A stretch of DNA of 64,000 bases from Nocardia acidivorans NBRC 108247 (GTDB lineage: Bacteria; Actinomycetota; Actinomycetes; Mycobacteriales; Mycobacteriaceae): the NCBI RefSeq assembly GCF_001625085.1, contig NZ_BDAW01000048.1:1-64000 (forward strand), written 5' to 3'. The notes below the pieces were generated by a model. It was not told where the DNA came from. It ran no database searches and was given only the letters and a program-made list of their open reading frames with translations. A program made the position numbers and the translations under genes. Below, in pieces: positions 25,705-34,333 of this stretch (position 1 is the first letter of the stretch; the number at the start of each line of letters is the position of its first letter).

Positions 25705-26190
25705 ATGAATGCGTGGGTGTTGCGCGCCGTAGGTTTGGGAGCGCTGACCATTGTGCTGCGGACCGTGCTCGGCTTCGCGATGGTGTACTGGCCGACCAAT
25801 GGCTCGTGGATGCGGATCTTGTGCCTGATCGTCCTGCTGGCGGCCGTGATCGCCTGGGGTGTACTGGACGGCCGCGCCGATCGGCGCGCCAATGCCGATC
25901 CCGAGCACGGGGCCGATCTGACCATGCGCTGGCTCGAGGCGGGTCTGGCCGGTGGGCTCGGCGCGGGCCTGGTCGCCTGGATCCTGGACTTCCTGCCGAA
26001 GTTCGACCTCGGTGACAATGGACTGTTCTTCGAGATCACCTCGGGTGCGTCCTTCATCATCCTGCTCATCTTCGTTCCGGCCATGATCGGTGTGGCGCTG
26101 GGCCGCTGGCTGGTCGGGCGCGAGGGTAGGAAGGGCGGCTCCGCGCCGGATGCGCCGCTGTCGCTGCGGAAGGAATCCGCCGGGGTCTGA
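25705..26190 (+). CDS. Small four-helix membrane protein (B-4DMT-like, Rv2536-like)
   Basis: A 161-residue integral membrane protein with four hydrophobic helices: ALTIVLRTVLGFAMVYW, ILCLIVLLAAVIAWGVL, EAGLAGGLGAGLVAWIL and FIILLIFVPAMIGVALG. A short polar C-terminus follows. It matches the small actinobacterial B-4DMT-type transporter family, and its place between the aro genes and pepQ recalls mycobacterial Rv2536. Substrate unknown. The ATG at 25705 was chosen because AAGG lies 8 bases upstream; GTG 25696 is the longer option. A very strong terminator follows. Confidence 0.8.
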   Translation: MNAWVLRAVGLGALTIVLRTVLGFAMVYWPTNGSWMRILCLIVLLAAVIAWGVLDGRADRRANADPEHGADLTMRWLEAGLAGGLGAGLVAWILDFLPKFDLGDNGLFFEITSGASFIILLIFVPAMIGVALGRWLVGREGRKGGSAPDAPLSLRKESAGV

Positions 26191-26207
26191 GGCGTCAACA
26201 GCTGTCA

Positions 26208-26246
26208 CCGCGCGCTGCCACGGAATCCGTGGCGGCGCGCGGTTTT
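26208..26246 (+). terminator. Strong intrinsic terminator
   Basis: A 16-bp GC-rich stem with one wobble (arms 26208-26223 and 26227-26242) closes a 3-base loop and is followed by TTTT. Confidence 0.88.
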
Positions 26247-26297
26247 CATATAACGCCCGAATTCCCGGCCGCGTCGCCGAACGGGATCGACCGGACC

Positions 26298-26336
26298 GAG
26301 AATGCCCGCCGTCCAGGATCGACGGCGGGCATTCTC
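26298..26336. terminator. Perfect 16-bp hairpin at the 3' end of aroB
   Basis: Arms 26298-26313 and 26321-26336 (GAGAATGCCCGCCGTC and complement) are perfect around a 7-base loop. It lies 16 bases past the aroB stop. No U tract follows on the aroB strand. Confidence 0.7.
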
Positions 26337-26351
26337 ACGGAATATGTTGTG

Positions 26352-27467
26352 CTACAGCAGGATCGCGCCGCCGGGCGTGGCCTCGCGGGCAATCGCCGAG
26401 TAGGCCGCGGCCAGTAGCGACGGGTCCGGACCTTCCAGTCGACCCGGCTTGGCCAGGCCGTCCAGGACCACGAAGCGCAGCACACCCGAGCGGGTCTTCT
26501 TATCGGTCTGCATGGTGTCCAGCAGCTGCGGCAGCGCATCGGCATCGTAGGTGGTGGGCAGGCCGACGCTGGCCAGGACGCGGGCGTGCCGCTCGGCGGT
26601 GGCATCGTCGAGACGACCGGCCAGGCGGCCGAGCTCCGCGGCGAAGACCAGGCCGACCGAGACCGCCGCGCCGTGCCGCCAGCGGTAGCGCTCGCGGCGC
26701 TCGATGGCATGGCCCAGGGTGTGGCCGTAGTTGAGGATCTCGCGCAGATCCGATTCCTTGAGATCGGCGGCGACCACATCGGCCTTGACCTGCACCGCGC
26801 GCCGGATGAGTTCGGGCAGCACCTCACCGGTCGGGTCGAGGGCGGCCTGCGGATCGCGTTCGATGAGGTCCAGGATCACCGGATCGGCGATGAAACCGGC
26901 CTTGATGATCTCGGCCATGCCCGCGACGATCTCATTGCGCGGCACCGTCTCGAGCGTCGCGAGGTCGACCAGTACCGCGGCGGGTTCGTGGAACGAGCCG
27001 ACCAGATTCTTACCGGCCTCGGTATTGATCCCGGTCTTACCGCCGACGGCGGCGTCGACCATGGCCAGCAGGGTGGTCGGCACGTGCACGATGCTCACAC
27101 CGCGCATCCAGGTGGCGGCGACGAATCCGGCCAGATCGGTGGCGGCGCCACCGCCGAGGCTGATGATCACATCCTTGCGGGTCAGCCCGATGCGGCCGAG
27201 CACCTCCCAGCAGAATCCGGCCACGGCCAGATCCTTACCGTCCTCGGCGTCCGGGATCTCGATGCGATGCGCGTCGATTCCCTTGTCCGCCAGCGCCTTC
27301 CGCACCACCTCGGCCGTCTCCGCGAGCGGCGGCTGATGGAAGATCGCGACCGTGCGCACACCATTGCGCCCGGTGACCTCATCGACCAGTTCGCCGAGCA
27401 GACCGCGCCCGATGATCACCGGGTACGGATCGGCGGTGCGGACCTCGATGCGGGTCGGCTCGCTCAT
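26352..27467 (-). CDS. aroB: 3-dehydroquinate synthase
   Basis: A 371-residue NAD- and metal-dependent enzyme converting DAHP to 3-dehydroquinate. Motifs: ISLGGGAATDLAGFVAATWMRG (NAD binding), VPTTLLAMVDAAVGGKTGIN (substrate and metal site), AEIIKAGFIADP, and the metal-binding His in NYGHTLGHAIE. Its ATG overlaps the aroK stop (ATGA), so the two are coupled. It is the last gene of the aroC-aroK-aroB unit. In mycobacteria aroD/aroQ follows here; in this window it is missing. Confidence 0.97.
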   Translation of the reverse strand: MSEPTRIEVRTADPYPVIIGRGLLGELVDEVTGRNGVRTVAIFHQPPLAETAEVVRKALADKGIDAHRIEIPDAEDGKDLAVAGFCWEVLGRIGLTRKDVIISLGGGAATDLAGFVAATWMRGVSIVHVPTTLLAMVDAAVGGKTGINTEAGKNLVGSFHEPAAVLVDLATLETVPRNEIVAGMAEIIKAGFIADPVILDLIERDPQAALDPTGEVLPELIRRAVQVKADVVAADLKESDLREILNYGHTLGHAIERRERYRWRHGAAVSVGLVFAAELGRLAGRLDDATAERHARVLASVGLPTTYDADALPQLLDTMQTDKKTRSGVLRFVVLDGLAKPGRLEGPDPSLLAAAYSAIAREATPGGAILL

Positions 27468-28885
27468 AGTGGCTGCTCCGATTCTTCTCGTACGATCTGT
27501 TCAGTTCCGTTCCCGCCGCGCGCCCGTGCCCTGGCCCGCCGGGCCCGCGCCCGCCGCGAACGCCCCGCTCCCGGCTCCCCGGCCACCGAATCCTGCCTCT
27601 CGCCGGGGGAATTCATCCCGCCGGCAGCAGAGCTCGCCTCCCCGGTCGCCGCATCCGCCGCGCCGGGACCGGATGTCGCCGCGCCGGTGGCCTGGGCTGC
27701 CGCGGCGCGCTGCGACTCGGCGGTCATCTCATCACGGCGCGACCGCGTCTCCGCACCACCGCGAGATCGGGCCGCGCCGCCGCGGCGACGGCCCCGCCGC
27801 GATCGCGAGGGCACGCCCCCACCCGAGGGGGCCGTATTCGTCGCGACCGTGCCACCGTCGGTGTCGGCTACCTCGCGCGCTGCGGCGGTGCTCGCTCCGG
27901 TCCCGGGCGGGGTTCCCGATCGCTCGGCTGCGGTGGGCGCGTTGCCCCCGGTTCGGGCCGCTGTTCCGGTGGCGGCTGTCGTTGTGGCCGAACCGGTTTC
28001 GGCGACGATTCCGGCAGGCTCACCTGTTCGCGGGGTCGCGCCGGACGCGTTCCCGCTCTCGGCCGCCACGCTCGCGGGACCGGCGGCGCGGCTACTACGC
28101 CGTCGGGAACGGCGGCCGCGTCGTGCCGACTTCGTGGAATCGTCGGTGCCGTCCGAGGTTTCGGACGCGCTGTCGGCAGTCTGGGTGATGTTCGTGGAAT
28201 TCGTCTCGGGGACGGCGGCATTCGGCTGGGTCGCGGACGCGGTGTCACCCCGGCCCCGGCCGCGCCGTCTGCGACGGCGGGAACGCGAGCGGGTGGAGTC
28301 GCCCGGATCGACGGCGACCACCGGCACTTCGGTGGTGATGGTCTCTTCGGGGAGAGTCGACTCCAGGCCGAGTTTGCCCAGGATCATGCGGACCACCCGG
28401 CCCGGACTGCGGCCGTCGGTGCGGACGCGGACCGATGCCACCTCGCGGTAGAGGGGGCGGCGAATCTTCATGAGTTCGCGGTATTTGGCCGCCGGGTCGG
28501 TACCGTTCAGCAGGGGGCGATTGGTGCTCGCGCCGGTGCGGCGGAGTCCTTCGCCCACACTGATTTCCAGGTAGACCACGGTGCGCCCGCGCAGCAGTTC
28601 GCGGGTGGCGGCGGACAGCACCGAACCACCGCCGAGCGAGATGATGCCGTGCCCGGCCAGCACGGCGTCGCGCACCACCTGCTCTTCGATACGCCGGAAT
28701 TCGGGTTCGCCGTCCCGGGCGAAAATCTCCGGAATGGTGCGCCCGGTCTGCTCCTCGATCCCGGCATCGGTGTCGTAGAGGTCCACGCCGAGTTCGCGGG
28801 CGAGTTTGCGGCCGATCGTCGACTTGCCCGCGCCGGGCGGACCGACCAGCACCACACTCAGCGGCTGGTCGGCTGCACCGGTCAC
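27464..28885 (-). CDS. aroK: Shikimate kinase with ~300-residue Arg/Gly-rich C-terminal extension
   Basis: A normal shikimate kinase occupies residues 1-176: P-loop GPPGAGKST (15-23), D40 in LYDTDAG, R64/R65 in EFRRIEE, GGG at 85-87, and the lid Arg in NRPLLNG. The frame then runs without interruption to residue 473. The tail is Ala/Thr/Gly/Ser-rich with four basic blocks: RSRSRRRRRRGRGRG, RRGRRSRRRSSR, RSRRGRRRGGAARSRGG and GRSRRARARRARARARGG. It ends exactly at the aroB start (ATGA overlap). Usual family length is about 170-180. The tail looks disordered and nucleic-acid-binding, recalling RGG tails of RNase E and DEAD-box helicases. GTG 28885 was chosen; a TTG at 28939 with AGGTGAG upstream would add 18 residues. 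Confidence 0.85.
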   Translation of the reverse strand: MTGAADQPLSVVLVGPPGAGKSTIGRKLARELGVDLYDTDAGIEEQTGRTIPEIFARDGEPEFRRIEEQVVRDAVLAGHGIISLGGGSVLSAATRELLRGRTVVYLEISVGEGLRRTGASTNRPLLNGTDPAAKYRELMKIRRPLYREVASVRVRTDGRSPGRVVRMILGKLGLESTLPEETITTEVPVVAVDPGDSTRSRSRRRRRRGRGRGDTASATQPNAAVPETNSTNITQTADSASETSDGTDDSTKSARRGRRSRRRSSRAAGPASVAAESGNASGATPRTGEPAGIVAETGSATTTAATGTAARTGGNAPTAAERSGTPPGTGASTAAAREVADTDGGTVATNTAPSGGGVPSRSRRGRRRGGAARSRGGAETRSRRDEMTAESQRAAAAQATGAATSGPGAADAATGEASSAAGGMNSPGERQDSVAGEPGAGRSRRARARRARARARGGNGTEQIVREESEQPL

Positions 28886-28950
28886 TGTCTTTTGCGGGAC
28901 ACCCGCACCCGGTGGGCTCCGGTGAGCGCGGCTGCGCAAGTGTCGCTCAC

Positions 28951-30165
28951 CTACGCCTCCAGCGGCGCGTTGCCCGAGGGAACGTGCGGGCGCGCGTTGA
29001 TTCGCTTCACATAGCTGGTGATGTTGTCGACGGTCTCGTTCAGCGAATCACCGCCGAACTTCTCCAGCACCGCCTGCGCGACCACGAGCGCCACCATGGC
29101 CTCGGCCACCACACCGGCCGCGGGCACCGCGCACACATCCGAGCGCTGGTGAATCGCGACGGCCTCGTCCCCGGTGGACATATCCACGGTCGAAAGCGCG
29201 CGCGGCACAGTCGAAATGGGCTTCATAGCGGCGCGTACGCGCAGTGCCTCACCATTGGTCATACCGCCTTCGAGACCACCCGCGCGGTTGGTCGAGCGCA
29301 GCACGCCATCGGGGCCCGGCTTCATCTCATCGTGCGCCTGGCTGCCGCGCCGGCGCGCGGTCTCGAACCCGTCGCCCACCTCGACACCCTTGATGGCCTG
29401 AATTCCCATGAGTGCGGCGGCGAGTCGCGAATCCAGGCGCGCCTCACCGGAGGTGAACGAGCCCAGGCCGACGGGCAGCCCACCGATGACGACCTCGACC
29501 ACACCGCCGAGGGTGTCGCCGTCCTTCTTGGCGGCCTCGATCTCGGCGATCATGGCGGCCTCGGCGTCCTTGTCGAAGGATCGCACCGGGCTGGCGTCGA
29601 TGGCCTCGAGATCGGCGGCGGAGGGTACGAAACCGGTGGTGTTGGCCGCGGTGCCGATGGACACCACGTGCGAGATGACCTCGACACCCAGCGCCTGCTC
29701 GAGGAAGTTCTTGGCGACGGTGCCCGCCGCGACGCGCGCCGCGGTCTCCCGGGCGCTGGCCCGCTCGAGCACATTGCGCGCATCGTCGAAGCCGTACTTG
29801 AGCATGCCGGAGTAATCGGCGTGCCCGGGGCGCGGGCGGGTGAGCGGTGCGTTGCGCGCCAATTCGGCGAGTTCCGACTCGTCGACCGGATCGGCCGACA
29901 TGACCTGGGTCCACTTGGGCCACTCGGAATTGGCGACCTCGATGGCGACCGGTCCACCCATGGTGCGGCCGTGGCGGACGCCGCCGACCAGGGTGACCAC
30001 ATCGGCCTCGAACTTCATTCGGGCACCGCGCCCGTAGCCCAGGCGGCGCCGCGCCAATTGCGCGGCAACATCGGCAGAACTCACCTCGACACCGGCCACC
30101 ATCCCCTCGAGGATCGTGACGAGAGCAGGGCCATGGGATTCTCCGGCAGTTATCCAGCGCAACAC
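28951..30165 (-). CDS. aroC: Chorismate synthase
   Basis: A 404-residue FMN-dependent enzyme forming chorismate from EPSP. The N-terminal MLRWITAGESHGPALVTILE is the first signature. GRGARMKFEADVV, RPRPGHADYSGMLKYGFDDA and ARNVLERASARETAAR form the FMN/substrate site, and SDVCAVPAAGVVAEAMVALV is the last signature. Starts at GTG 30165 with GGAAAG upstream. It heads the minus-strand unit aroC-aroK-aroB. aroK follows 65 bases after the stop if GTG 28885 is used. Confidence 0.97.
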   Translation of the reverse strand: MLRWITAGESHGPALVTILEGMVAGVEVSSADVAAQLARRRLGYGRGARMKFEADVVTLVGGVRHGRTMGGPVAIEVANSEWPKWTQVMSADPVDESELAELARNAPLTRPRPGHADYSGMLKYGFDDARNVLERASARETAARVAAGTVAKNFLEQALGVEVISHVVSIGTAANTTGFVPSAADLEAIDASPVRSFDKDAEAAMIAEIEAAKKDGDTLGGVVEVVIGGLPVGLGSFTSGEARLDSRLAAALMGIQAIKGVEVGDGFETARRRGSQAHDEMKPGPDGVLRSTNRAGGLEGGMTNGEALRVRAAMKPISTVPRALSTVDMSTGDEAVAIHQRSDVCAVPAAGVVAEAMVALVVAQAVLEKFGGDSLNETVDNITSYVKRINARPHVPSGNAPLEA

Positions 30166-30225
30166 GGGTTACATCTTTCCATGTCAATGCGGCTGCCCGG
30201 ACACGCGGTCCGCGCAGCCCGGCTC

Positions 30226-30858
30226 TCACCGCGCGGCAACCAGCGCGACCACACTCGCCGCGCACATCGCCGGACCGTGCGCGAGGGTGCCGAGCGAGCC
30301 GGTCGCCACACCGCGGATCGGTGGCCCCGGCCTGCGTGAATCCCATGGTCGCGACACACCGGCGAGATCGGATCGCGGCGCTTCCACCGGCGGTAGCGGC
30401 GCCACGCCCGCCGACCGACTCGCCCTCGGCGGCAATAGCTTCATGGTGAGCTTCATTGTGGGCGAGACAACTACGCGAGGCGCGCCGGCCGTAGGCATCA
30501 GGGCGTATGCGAGGAGTGTGCCGACCCCCGCGAGCGCGGTCAGAACGGGTGCGGCAAGGGCCGCCCACACCCAGGTCTGCGCGCCGCCCAGTGCGGTGGC
30601 CGCCCCGAGCCCGATGGCGAGTTTCACATCACCGGCCCCGAGCGCATCGGGCGCGCAGAGATGAACCAGGAGATAGGGAATGGCCAGGAGTAGCGCCCCG
30701 AACACCGCGATCGCGCCACGGCCGGTGGCGAATCCGTAGCCGAGTACCACCGCGGCCCCGGCCAGTGTCAGTGTGTTCGGCAGTCGATGGGCGCGCAGAT
30801 CGAAGTAGCTCAGCAGCGCGCACCAGAGCGTCAGGGCGATCAGAGCCGGTGATTGCAT
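30226..30858 (-). CDS. A24-family prepilin peptidase-like membrane protein
   Basis: A 210-residue membrane protein with about five helices. The two aspartates of the A24 aspartyl peptidases are present: D in YFDLRAHRLPNTLTL and D in LGAGDVKLAIGLG (the GxGD motif). The last ~65 residues form a polar Pro/Arg-rich tail unlike the short family core. No prepilin, PilB or PilC gene is near, so the protein it cleaves is unknown; Tad/Flp pilins elsewhere are the usual partner. A short homologue sits near the aro genes in mycobacteria. The ATG at 30858 was chosen by the MQSPALIALTLWCALLSY helix; the frame extends to 31014 without conserved sequence. Confidence 0.75.
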   Translation of the reverse strand: MQSPALIALTLWCALLSYFDLRAHRLPNTLTLAGAAVVLGYGFATGRGAIAVFGALLLAIPYLLVHLCAPDALGAGDVKLAIGLGAATALGGAQTWVWAALAAPVLTALAGVGTLLAYALMPTAGAPRVVVSPTMKLTMKLLPPRASRSAGVAPLPPVEAPRSDLAGVSRPWDSRRPGPPIRGVATGSLGTLAHGPAMCAASVVALVAAR

Positions 30859-31000
30859 AGCTTCGAGCCTGCCGCGCCGACGCCGCGCGCGGTCCCCGGA
30901 ATCACGAAATGTGGAGAACCACCTGACATGTGAACAGCCAGGCTTCCACCCGCACCCGCCGATATACGCGTTGCGTGTCGGTGTTGCGGCGTGTCGACGG

Positions 31001-31006
31001 TAGCGT
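31001..31006 (+). promoter_or_regulatory. -10 element of pepQ
   Basis: TAGCGT lies 6 bases before the ATG of pepQ, the spacing expected for a leaderless mRNA. There is no Shine-Dalgarno. Confidence 0.5.
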
Positions 31007-31012
31007 GGACAC

Positions 31013-32137
31013 ATGTCTGTTGATCCCGATCCGGGCGCGCGCCCCGATTACGCGCTGCGCCGGGCCAGCCTGCGGAACCTGCTCGTGGAGAACCGCGTCG
31101 ACGCGCTACTGGTCACGGATCTGATCAATATTCGCTATCTCACCGGCTTCACCGGCTCCAATGCCGCACTGCTGGTCTACGCCTGGGGCAGCGATGAGGA
31201 CCGCACCGTCATCTGCACCGACGGCCGCTACATCACCCAGGTCGGCGAGCAGGTCCCGGATCTGCGCGCGGAGATCAATCGCGCCAGCGCCCGCCGCGTC
31301 CTCGAGATAGCGGGGGAGTGGCAGACCGGCCGGGTCGGCTTCGAGAGCCATATCGTCACCGTCGAACAGCATCGTGCCTTCCAATCCCAGGCCACCGGCC
31401 TGGATCTGGTCCCGGTCTCCGGTCTGGTCGAGCAATTGCGCATGGTGAAGGACGATTTCGAGGTCGGCCGACTGCAAGCCGCCTGCGATGCCGCCGATAT
31501 CGCCTTGGCCGCGCTGCTCGAACGGGGTGGCCTGCGCCCCGGCCGCACCGAACGCCAGGTGGCGCGCGATCTGGAATGGCTCATGTTCGAGCACGGCGCG
31601 GACGCCGTCGCCTTCGAGACCATCGTGGCCGCGGGCGCGAATTCGGCGGTCCCGCACCACCGTCCGACCGAGGCCGTACTGGCACAGGGCGATTTCGTGA
31701 AGCTCGACTTCGGCGCACTGGTCGGCGGCTACCACTCCGATATGACCCGCACCTTCGTGCTGGGTCAGCCCTCGGACTGGCAGCGCGAGGTGTACGACCT
31801 GGTCCACGCCGCGCAGCGGGCGGGCCGCGAAGCCCTGGCCCCCGGTGCGTCGACCCGCGCGGTGGACGCGGCCTCGCGCTCGGTGATCGAAGCCGCGGGC
31901 TACGGCGAACTCTTCGTGCACGGCCTCGGGCACGGGGTCGGCCTGCAGATCCATGAAGCGCCCGGAATCGCCAAAACCGGCACGGGTACACTTCTCGATG
32001 GCGTGGCGGTGACCGTCGAGCCAGGTGTGTATTTCCCCGGCCGCGGCGGAGTCCGGATCGAGGATACGCTCGTGGTTCGCCAGGGGGGCCCGGAACTGCT
32101 CACCCGCACCAGCAAAGACCTGACCGTCGTCGACTGA
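31013..32137 (+). CDS. pepQ: Xaa-Pro dipeptidase / M24 aminopeptidase
   Basis: A 374-residue cytoplasmic metallopeptidase. The N-terminal creatinase-like domain (LLVTDLINIRYLTGFTGSNA) is followed by the pita-bread catalytic domain. Metal ligands are D in VKLDFGALVGGYHSDMTRTF, H in HGLGHGVGLQIHEAPG, E in VTVEPGVYFP and E in GGVRIEDTLVV. It releases amino acids from Xaa-Pro peptides. It is the first gene before efp and nusB, the same order as mycobacterial pepQ-efp-nusB. Probably leaderless. Confidence 0.95.
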   Translation: MSVDPDPGARPDYALRRASLRNLLVENRVDALLVTDLINIRYLTGFTGSNAALLVYAWGSDEDRTVICTDGRYITQVGEQVPDLRAEINRASARRVLEIAGEWQTGRVGFESHIVTVEQHRAFQSQATGLDLVPVSGLVEQLRMVKDDFEVGRLQAACDAADIALAALLERGGLRPGRTERQVARDLEWLMFEHGADAVAFETIVAAGANSAVPHHRPTEAVLAQGDFVKLDFGALVGGYHSDMTRTFVLGQPSDWQREVYDLVHAAQRAGREALAPGASTRAVDAASRSVIEAAGYGELFVHGLGHGVGLQIHEAPGIAKTGTGTLLDGVAVTVEPGVYFPGRGGVRIEDTLVVRQGGPELLTRTSKDLTVVD

Positions 32138-32172
32138 CGCCGGTCGACCGACAAACAGGAGATCGCAGGACA

Positions 32173-32736
32173 GTGGCGGACACCAGTGACTTCAAGAACG
32201 GCCTCGTGCTGAAGATCGACAATCAGCTGCAGCAGATCGTCGAGTTCCAGCATGTCAAGCCGGGTAAGGGTCCCGCCTTCGTGCGCACCAAGCTGAAGAA
32301 CGTGGTCTCGGGCAAGGTTGTCGACAAGACCTTCAACGCCGGCGTCAAGGTGGAGACCGCGACCGTCGACCGTCGCGATATGACCTACCTGTACCACGAC
32401 GGCTCGGACTTCATCTTCATGGACGGCGAGACCTACGACCAGATTCACCTGCAGGAAGCCATCATCGGCAAGAACGCCGGCTTCCTGTTGGAGAACATGC
32501 AGGTGCAGATCGCCATGCACGAGGGCGAGGCGCTCTTCGTCGAGCTTCCCGTCGCCATCGACGTCATCGTCACCCACACCGAGCCGGGCCTGCAGGGCGA
32601 CCGCTCCAGCGCGGGCACCAAGCCCGCCACCGTGGAGACCGGCGCCGAGATCCAGGTGCCGCTGTTCATCAACCAGGGTGACAAGCTGCGCGTGGATACC
32701 CGCGACGGTTCCTACATCAGCCGCGTCAACTCCTGA
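32173..32736 (+). CDS. efp: Translation elongation factor P
   Basis: A 187-residue EF-P with the three beta-barrel domains. It rescues ribosomes stalled at polyproline. The loop that contacts the P-site is KPGKGPA with K32 at the tip, the unmodified actinobacterial type, so no EpmA/B is needed. Domain 3 ends in GDKLRVDTRDGSYISRVNS. The GTG at 32173 follows CAGGAGATCGCAGGA with good spacing. It is 35 bases after pepQ and 10 before nusB, one probable operon. Confidence 0.98.
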   Translation: MADTSDFKNGLVLKIDNQLQQIVEFQHVKPGKGPAFVRTKLKNVVSGKVVDKTFNAGVKVETATVDRRDMTYLYHDGSDFIFMDGETYDQIHLQEAIIGKNAGFLLENMQVQIAMHEGEALFVELPVAIDVIVTHTEPGLQGDRSSAGTKPATVETGAEIQVPLFINQGDKLRVDTRDGSYISRVNS

Positions 32737-32746
32737 CGCGCGGATA

Positions 32747-33265
32747 ATGGTGACCGTGGCCAACCAGCCCCCGGACAAGAAGTCCGCAGGTTTCAAGAAG
32801 CTCGGCGCCCGGCATAAGGCGCGCCGGCGTGCGGTGGATCTGCTCTTCGAGGCAGAGGCCCGCGATATCGACCCCGCGGATCTGCTGTCGGACCGCGTTT
32901 CGCTCTCGGTGAGCGACGATTCGGTGGCCCCGGTGAATCCGTACACCCGTGTCCTGGTCGAAGGCGTCGCCGACGATCTGGACCGCGTGGACGGCACCAT
33001 CGAGTCGTATCTGCAGGATTGGGCGCTGTCCCGGCTGCCCGCCGTGGACCGCGCGATTCTGCGGGTCGCGGTGTGGGAGTTGTTCCACGCCAATGATGTT
33101 CCGCCCGTGGTGGCGGTGGATGAGGCGGTCGAGCTCGCCAAGGAGCTCTCCACCGATGATTCCCCCTCGTTCATCAACGGTGTGCTCGGCCAGGTGGTGC
33201 AACTCGCGCCGCAGGTCCGGGCGGCCGCGGCGGCGACGCGCGCGCCGCGCGGCGAAGACAAATAG
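32747..33265 (+). CDS. nusB: Transcription antitermination factor NusB
   Basis: A 172-residue all-helical protein. The N-terminal GARHKARRRAVDLLFEAEAR is the boxA RNA-binding Arg-rich helix. LPAVDRAILRVAVWELFH and VAVDEAVELAKELSTDDSPS-FINGVL are the family signatures. With NusE (S10) it binds boxA of rRNA leaders. ATG 32747 is chosen; GTG 32750 and 32756 are nearby alternatives. A charged N-terminal piece precedes the core, as in mycobacteria. Confidence 0.96.
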   Translation: MVTVANQPPDKKSAGFKKLGARHKARRRAVDLLFEAEARDIDPADLLSDRVSLSVSDDSVAPVNPYTRVLVEGVADDLDRVDGTIESYLQDWALSRLPAVDRAILRVAVWELFHANDVPPVVAVDEAVELAKELSTDDSPSFINGVLGQVVQLAPQVRAAAAATRAPRGEDK

Positions 33266-33279
33266 GTAGGGAGCGCAGG

Positions 33280-33537
33280 GTGCGCAAGTACTTGGTGCTG
33301 GCAATGCGCACCCCGCGCTTCGATCCGAGTGTGGCGCAGCCGCACAAGGATTGGCTCGACGGCGTCCGCTCGCGCGGACAGTTGGTCGAGACCGGGAAAT
33401 TCACCGACAACAGCGGCGGGGCCTACGTGATTCTGGCCGAAAGCCTCGACGCCGCCTGGGATCTGATCCACACCGACCCCATCCACACCACCGGCGCGTC
33501 GGAACTCACCGTCTACGAGTGGGAAATCACCGGCTAG
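33280..33537 (+). CDS. YCII-related domain protein
   Basis: An 85-residue ferredoxin-like-fold protein starting MRKYLVLAMRTPRFD. HKDWLDGVRSRGQLVETGKF and GAYVILAESLDAAWDLIHTDP match the YciI-like family, in which a conserved His (in QPHKDWL) and Asp are proposed to be catalytic. GTG at 33280 follows GGGAGC. It lies 14 bases after nusB, so it is probably cotranscribed. Reaction unknown. Confidence 0.85.
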   Translation: MRKYLVLAMRTPRFDPSVAQPHKDWLDGVRSRGQLVETGKFTDNSGGAYVILAESLDAAWDLIHTDPIHTTGASELTVYEWEITG

Positions 33538-33847
33538 ATCTTCCCCGTTCCCGGCATGCTTTCAGCCGGGACCCACACACCCCGCGAACTACGTCGTTCT
33601 CGCATCCAACGCGAGCTTGCGGGTGCTGGCGCGCGTCGACGGCCAATCCGATGAGGCCCCGGAATCCCGAAGCCGGCCCCAGCCGCAAAGTGGCGTCGCG
33701 CTCAGGGAGATTCGAGGTTGAGGGTTGAGCGATCCCGGATCGTGCGAAAAACAACGACAATGGCCTGACCAACGGTTACGTCGGAGTCCTGGAGTAGGTG
33801 ACGATCCGACGAAGTTCGTGGAGCGCCTGGTCGGCTGTGCGCTGAGG
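33538..33847. other. 310-base region without a gene
   Basis: Apart from palindromic repeat copy 2 at its left end, no coding, RNA or regulatory feature was recognised here. It separates the nusB unit from the accessory island that starts with the resolvase fragment. Confidence 0.5.
33543..33580 (+). repeat. Dispersed palindromic repeat, copy 2
   Basis: The core TCCCGGC (33549-33555), a 9-base loop and GCCGGGA (33565-33571) is preceded by CCCGT and followed by CCCAC. It shares GGCATGCTTT with copy 3 and sits just after the YCII gene stop. Confidence 0.65.
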
Positions 33848-34330
33848 CTATGAGTTCGTGTCGAGGTGCCGATTGATAGTGGGGCGGGTGACGCCGAACT
33901 CAGCGGCGATCTGGCTTACGGTGCAGCGCCGCTTGCCGCGCTCGTCGATTTCGTCGTACATCGGCCGTGCGAGCTCGACTTGCCGGCGCCCGAGTTTGGG
34001 TTTCTGGCCGCTGGTGCGTCCGCGAGCGCGGGCGGCGGCCAGCCCGTCGCGGGTGCGCCCGGACATCAGAGCGTGCTCGAATTCGGCTATCGCACCGAGG
34101 ATTTGGAAGAACATGCGCCCTACGGCGGTGGAGGTATCGATGCCCTGGTCGAGTACCACCAGGTCCACGTCCCGGTCCTGGAGCGTCTTGGACAGCTCGG
34201 CCGCTGATCGCGCGATGGGAACGGCCGAGCCGTCGGCAGCAGCGGATGTATGTGGACCGCAACCGATCTCGGCCAGCCGGCTGCGGCCTGTTCGTTCAGC
34301 GCGGTGCGCGGAAAATTGCGGTGCATTCAG
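33848..34330 (-). pseudogene. Serine recombinase (resolvase) C-terminal fragment
   Basis: The frame encodes DLVVLDQGIDTSTAVGRMFF, QILGAIAEFEHALMSGRTRD, GLAAARARGRTSGQKPKLGR and a C-terminal helix-turn-helix (CTVSQIAAEFGVTRPTINRH). This is the back half of a Tn3-type resolvase/invertase with its DNA-binding domain. The N-terminal catalytic part (Y-x-R-V-S-T) is missing; upstream of about 34210 the frame stays open to a stop near 34330 but shows no homology. It is a truncated footprint of a mobile element. A GTG at 34168 could still express a 106-residue DNA-binding fragment. Confidence 0.75.
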
Positions 34331-34333
34331 CGC

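Noticed and set aside
26586..28451. 621-codon plus-strand frame opposite aroB/aroK
   Set aside because: Crosses the aroB/aroK boundary on the wrong strand; considered because it covers the AroK tail, but the aroK frame is continuous with a real kinase domain.
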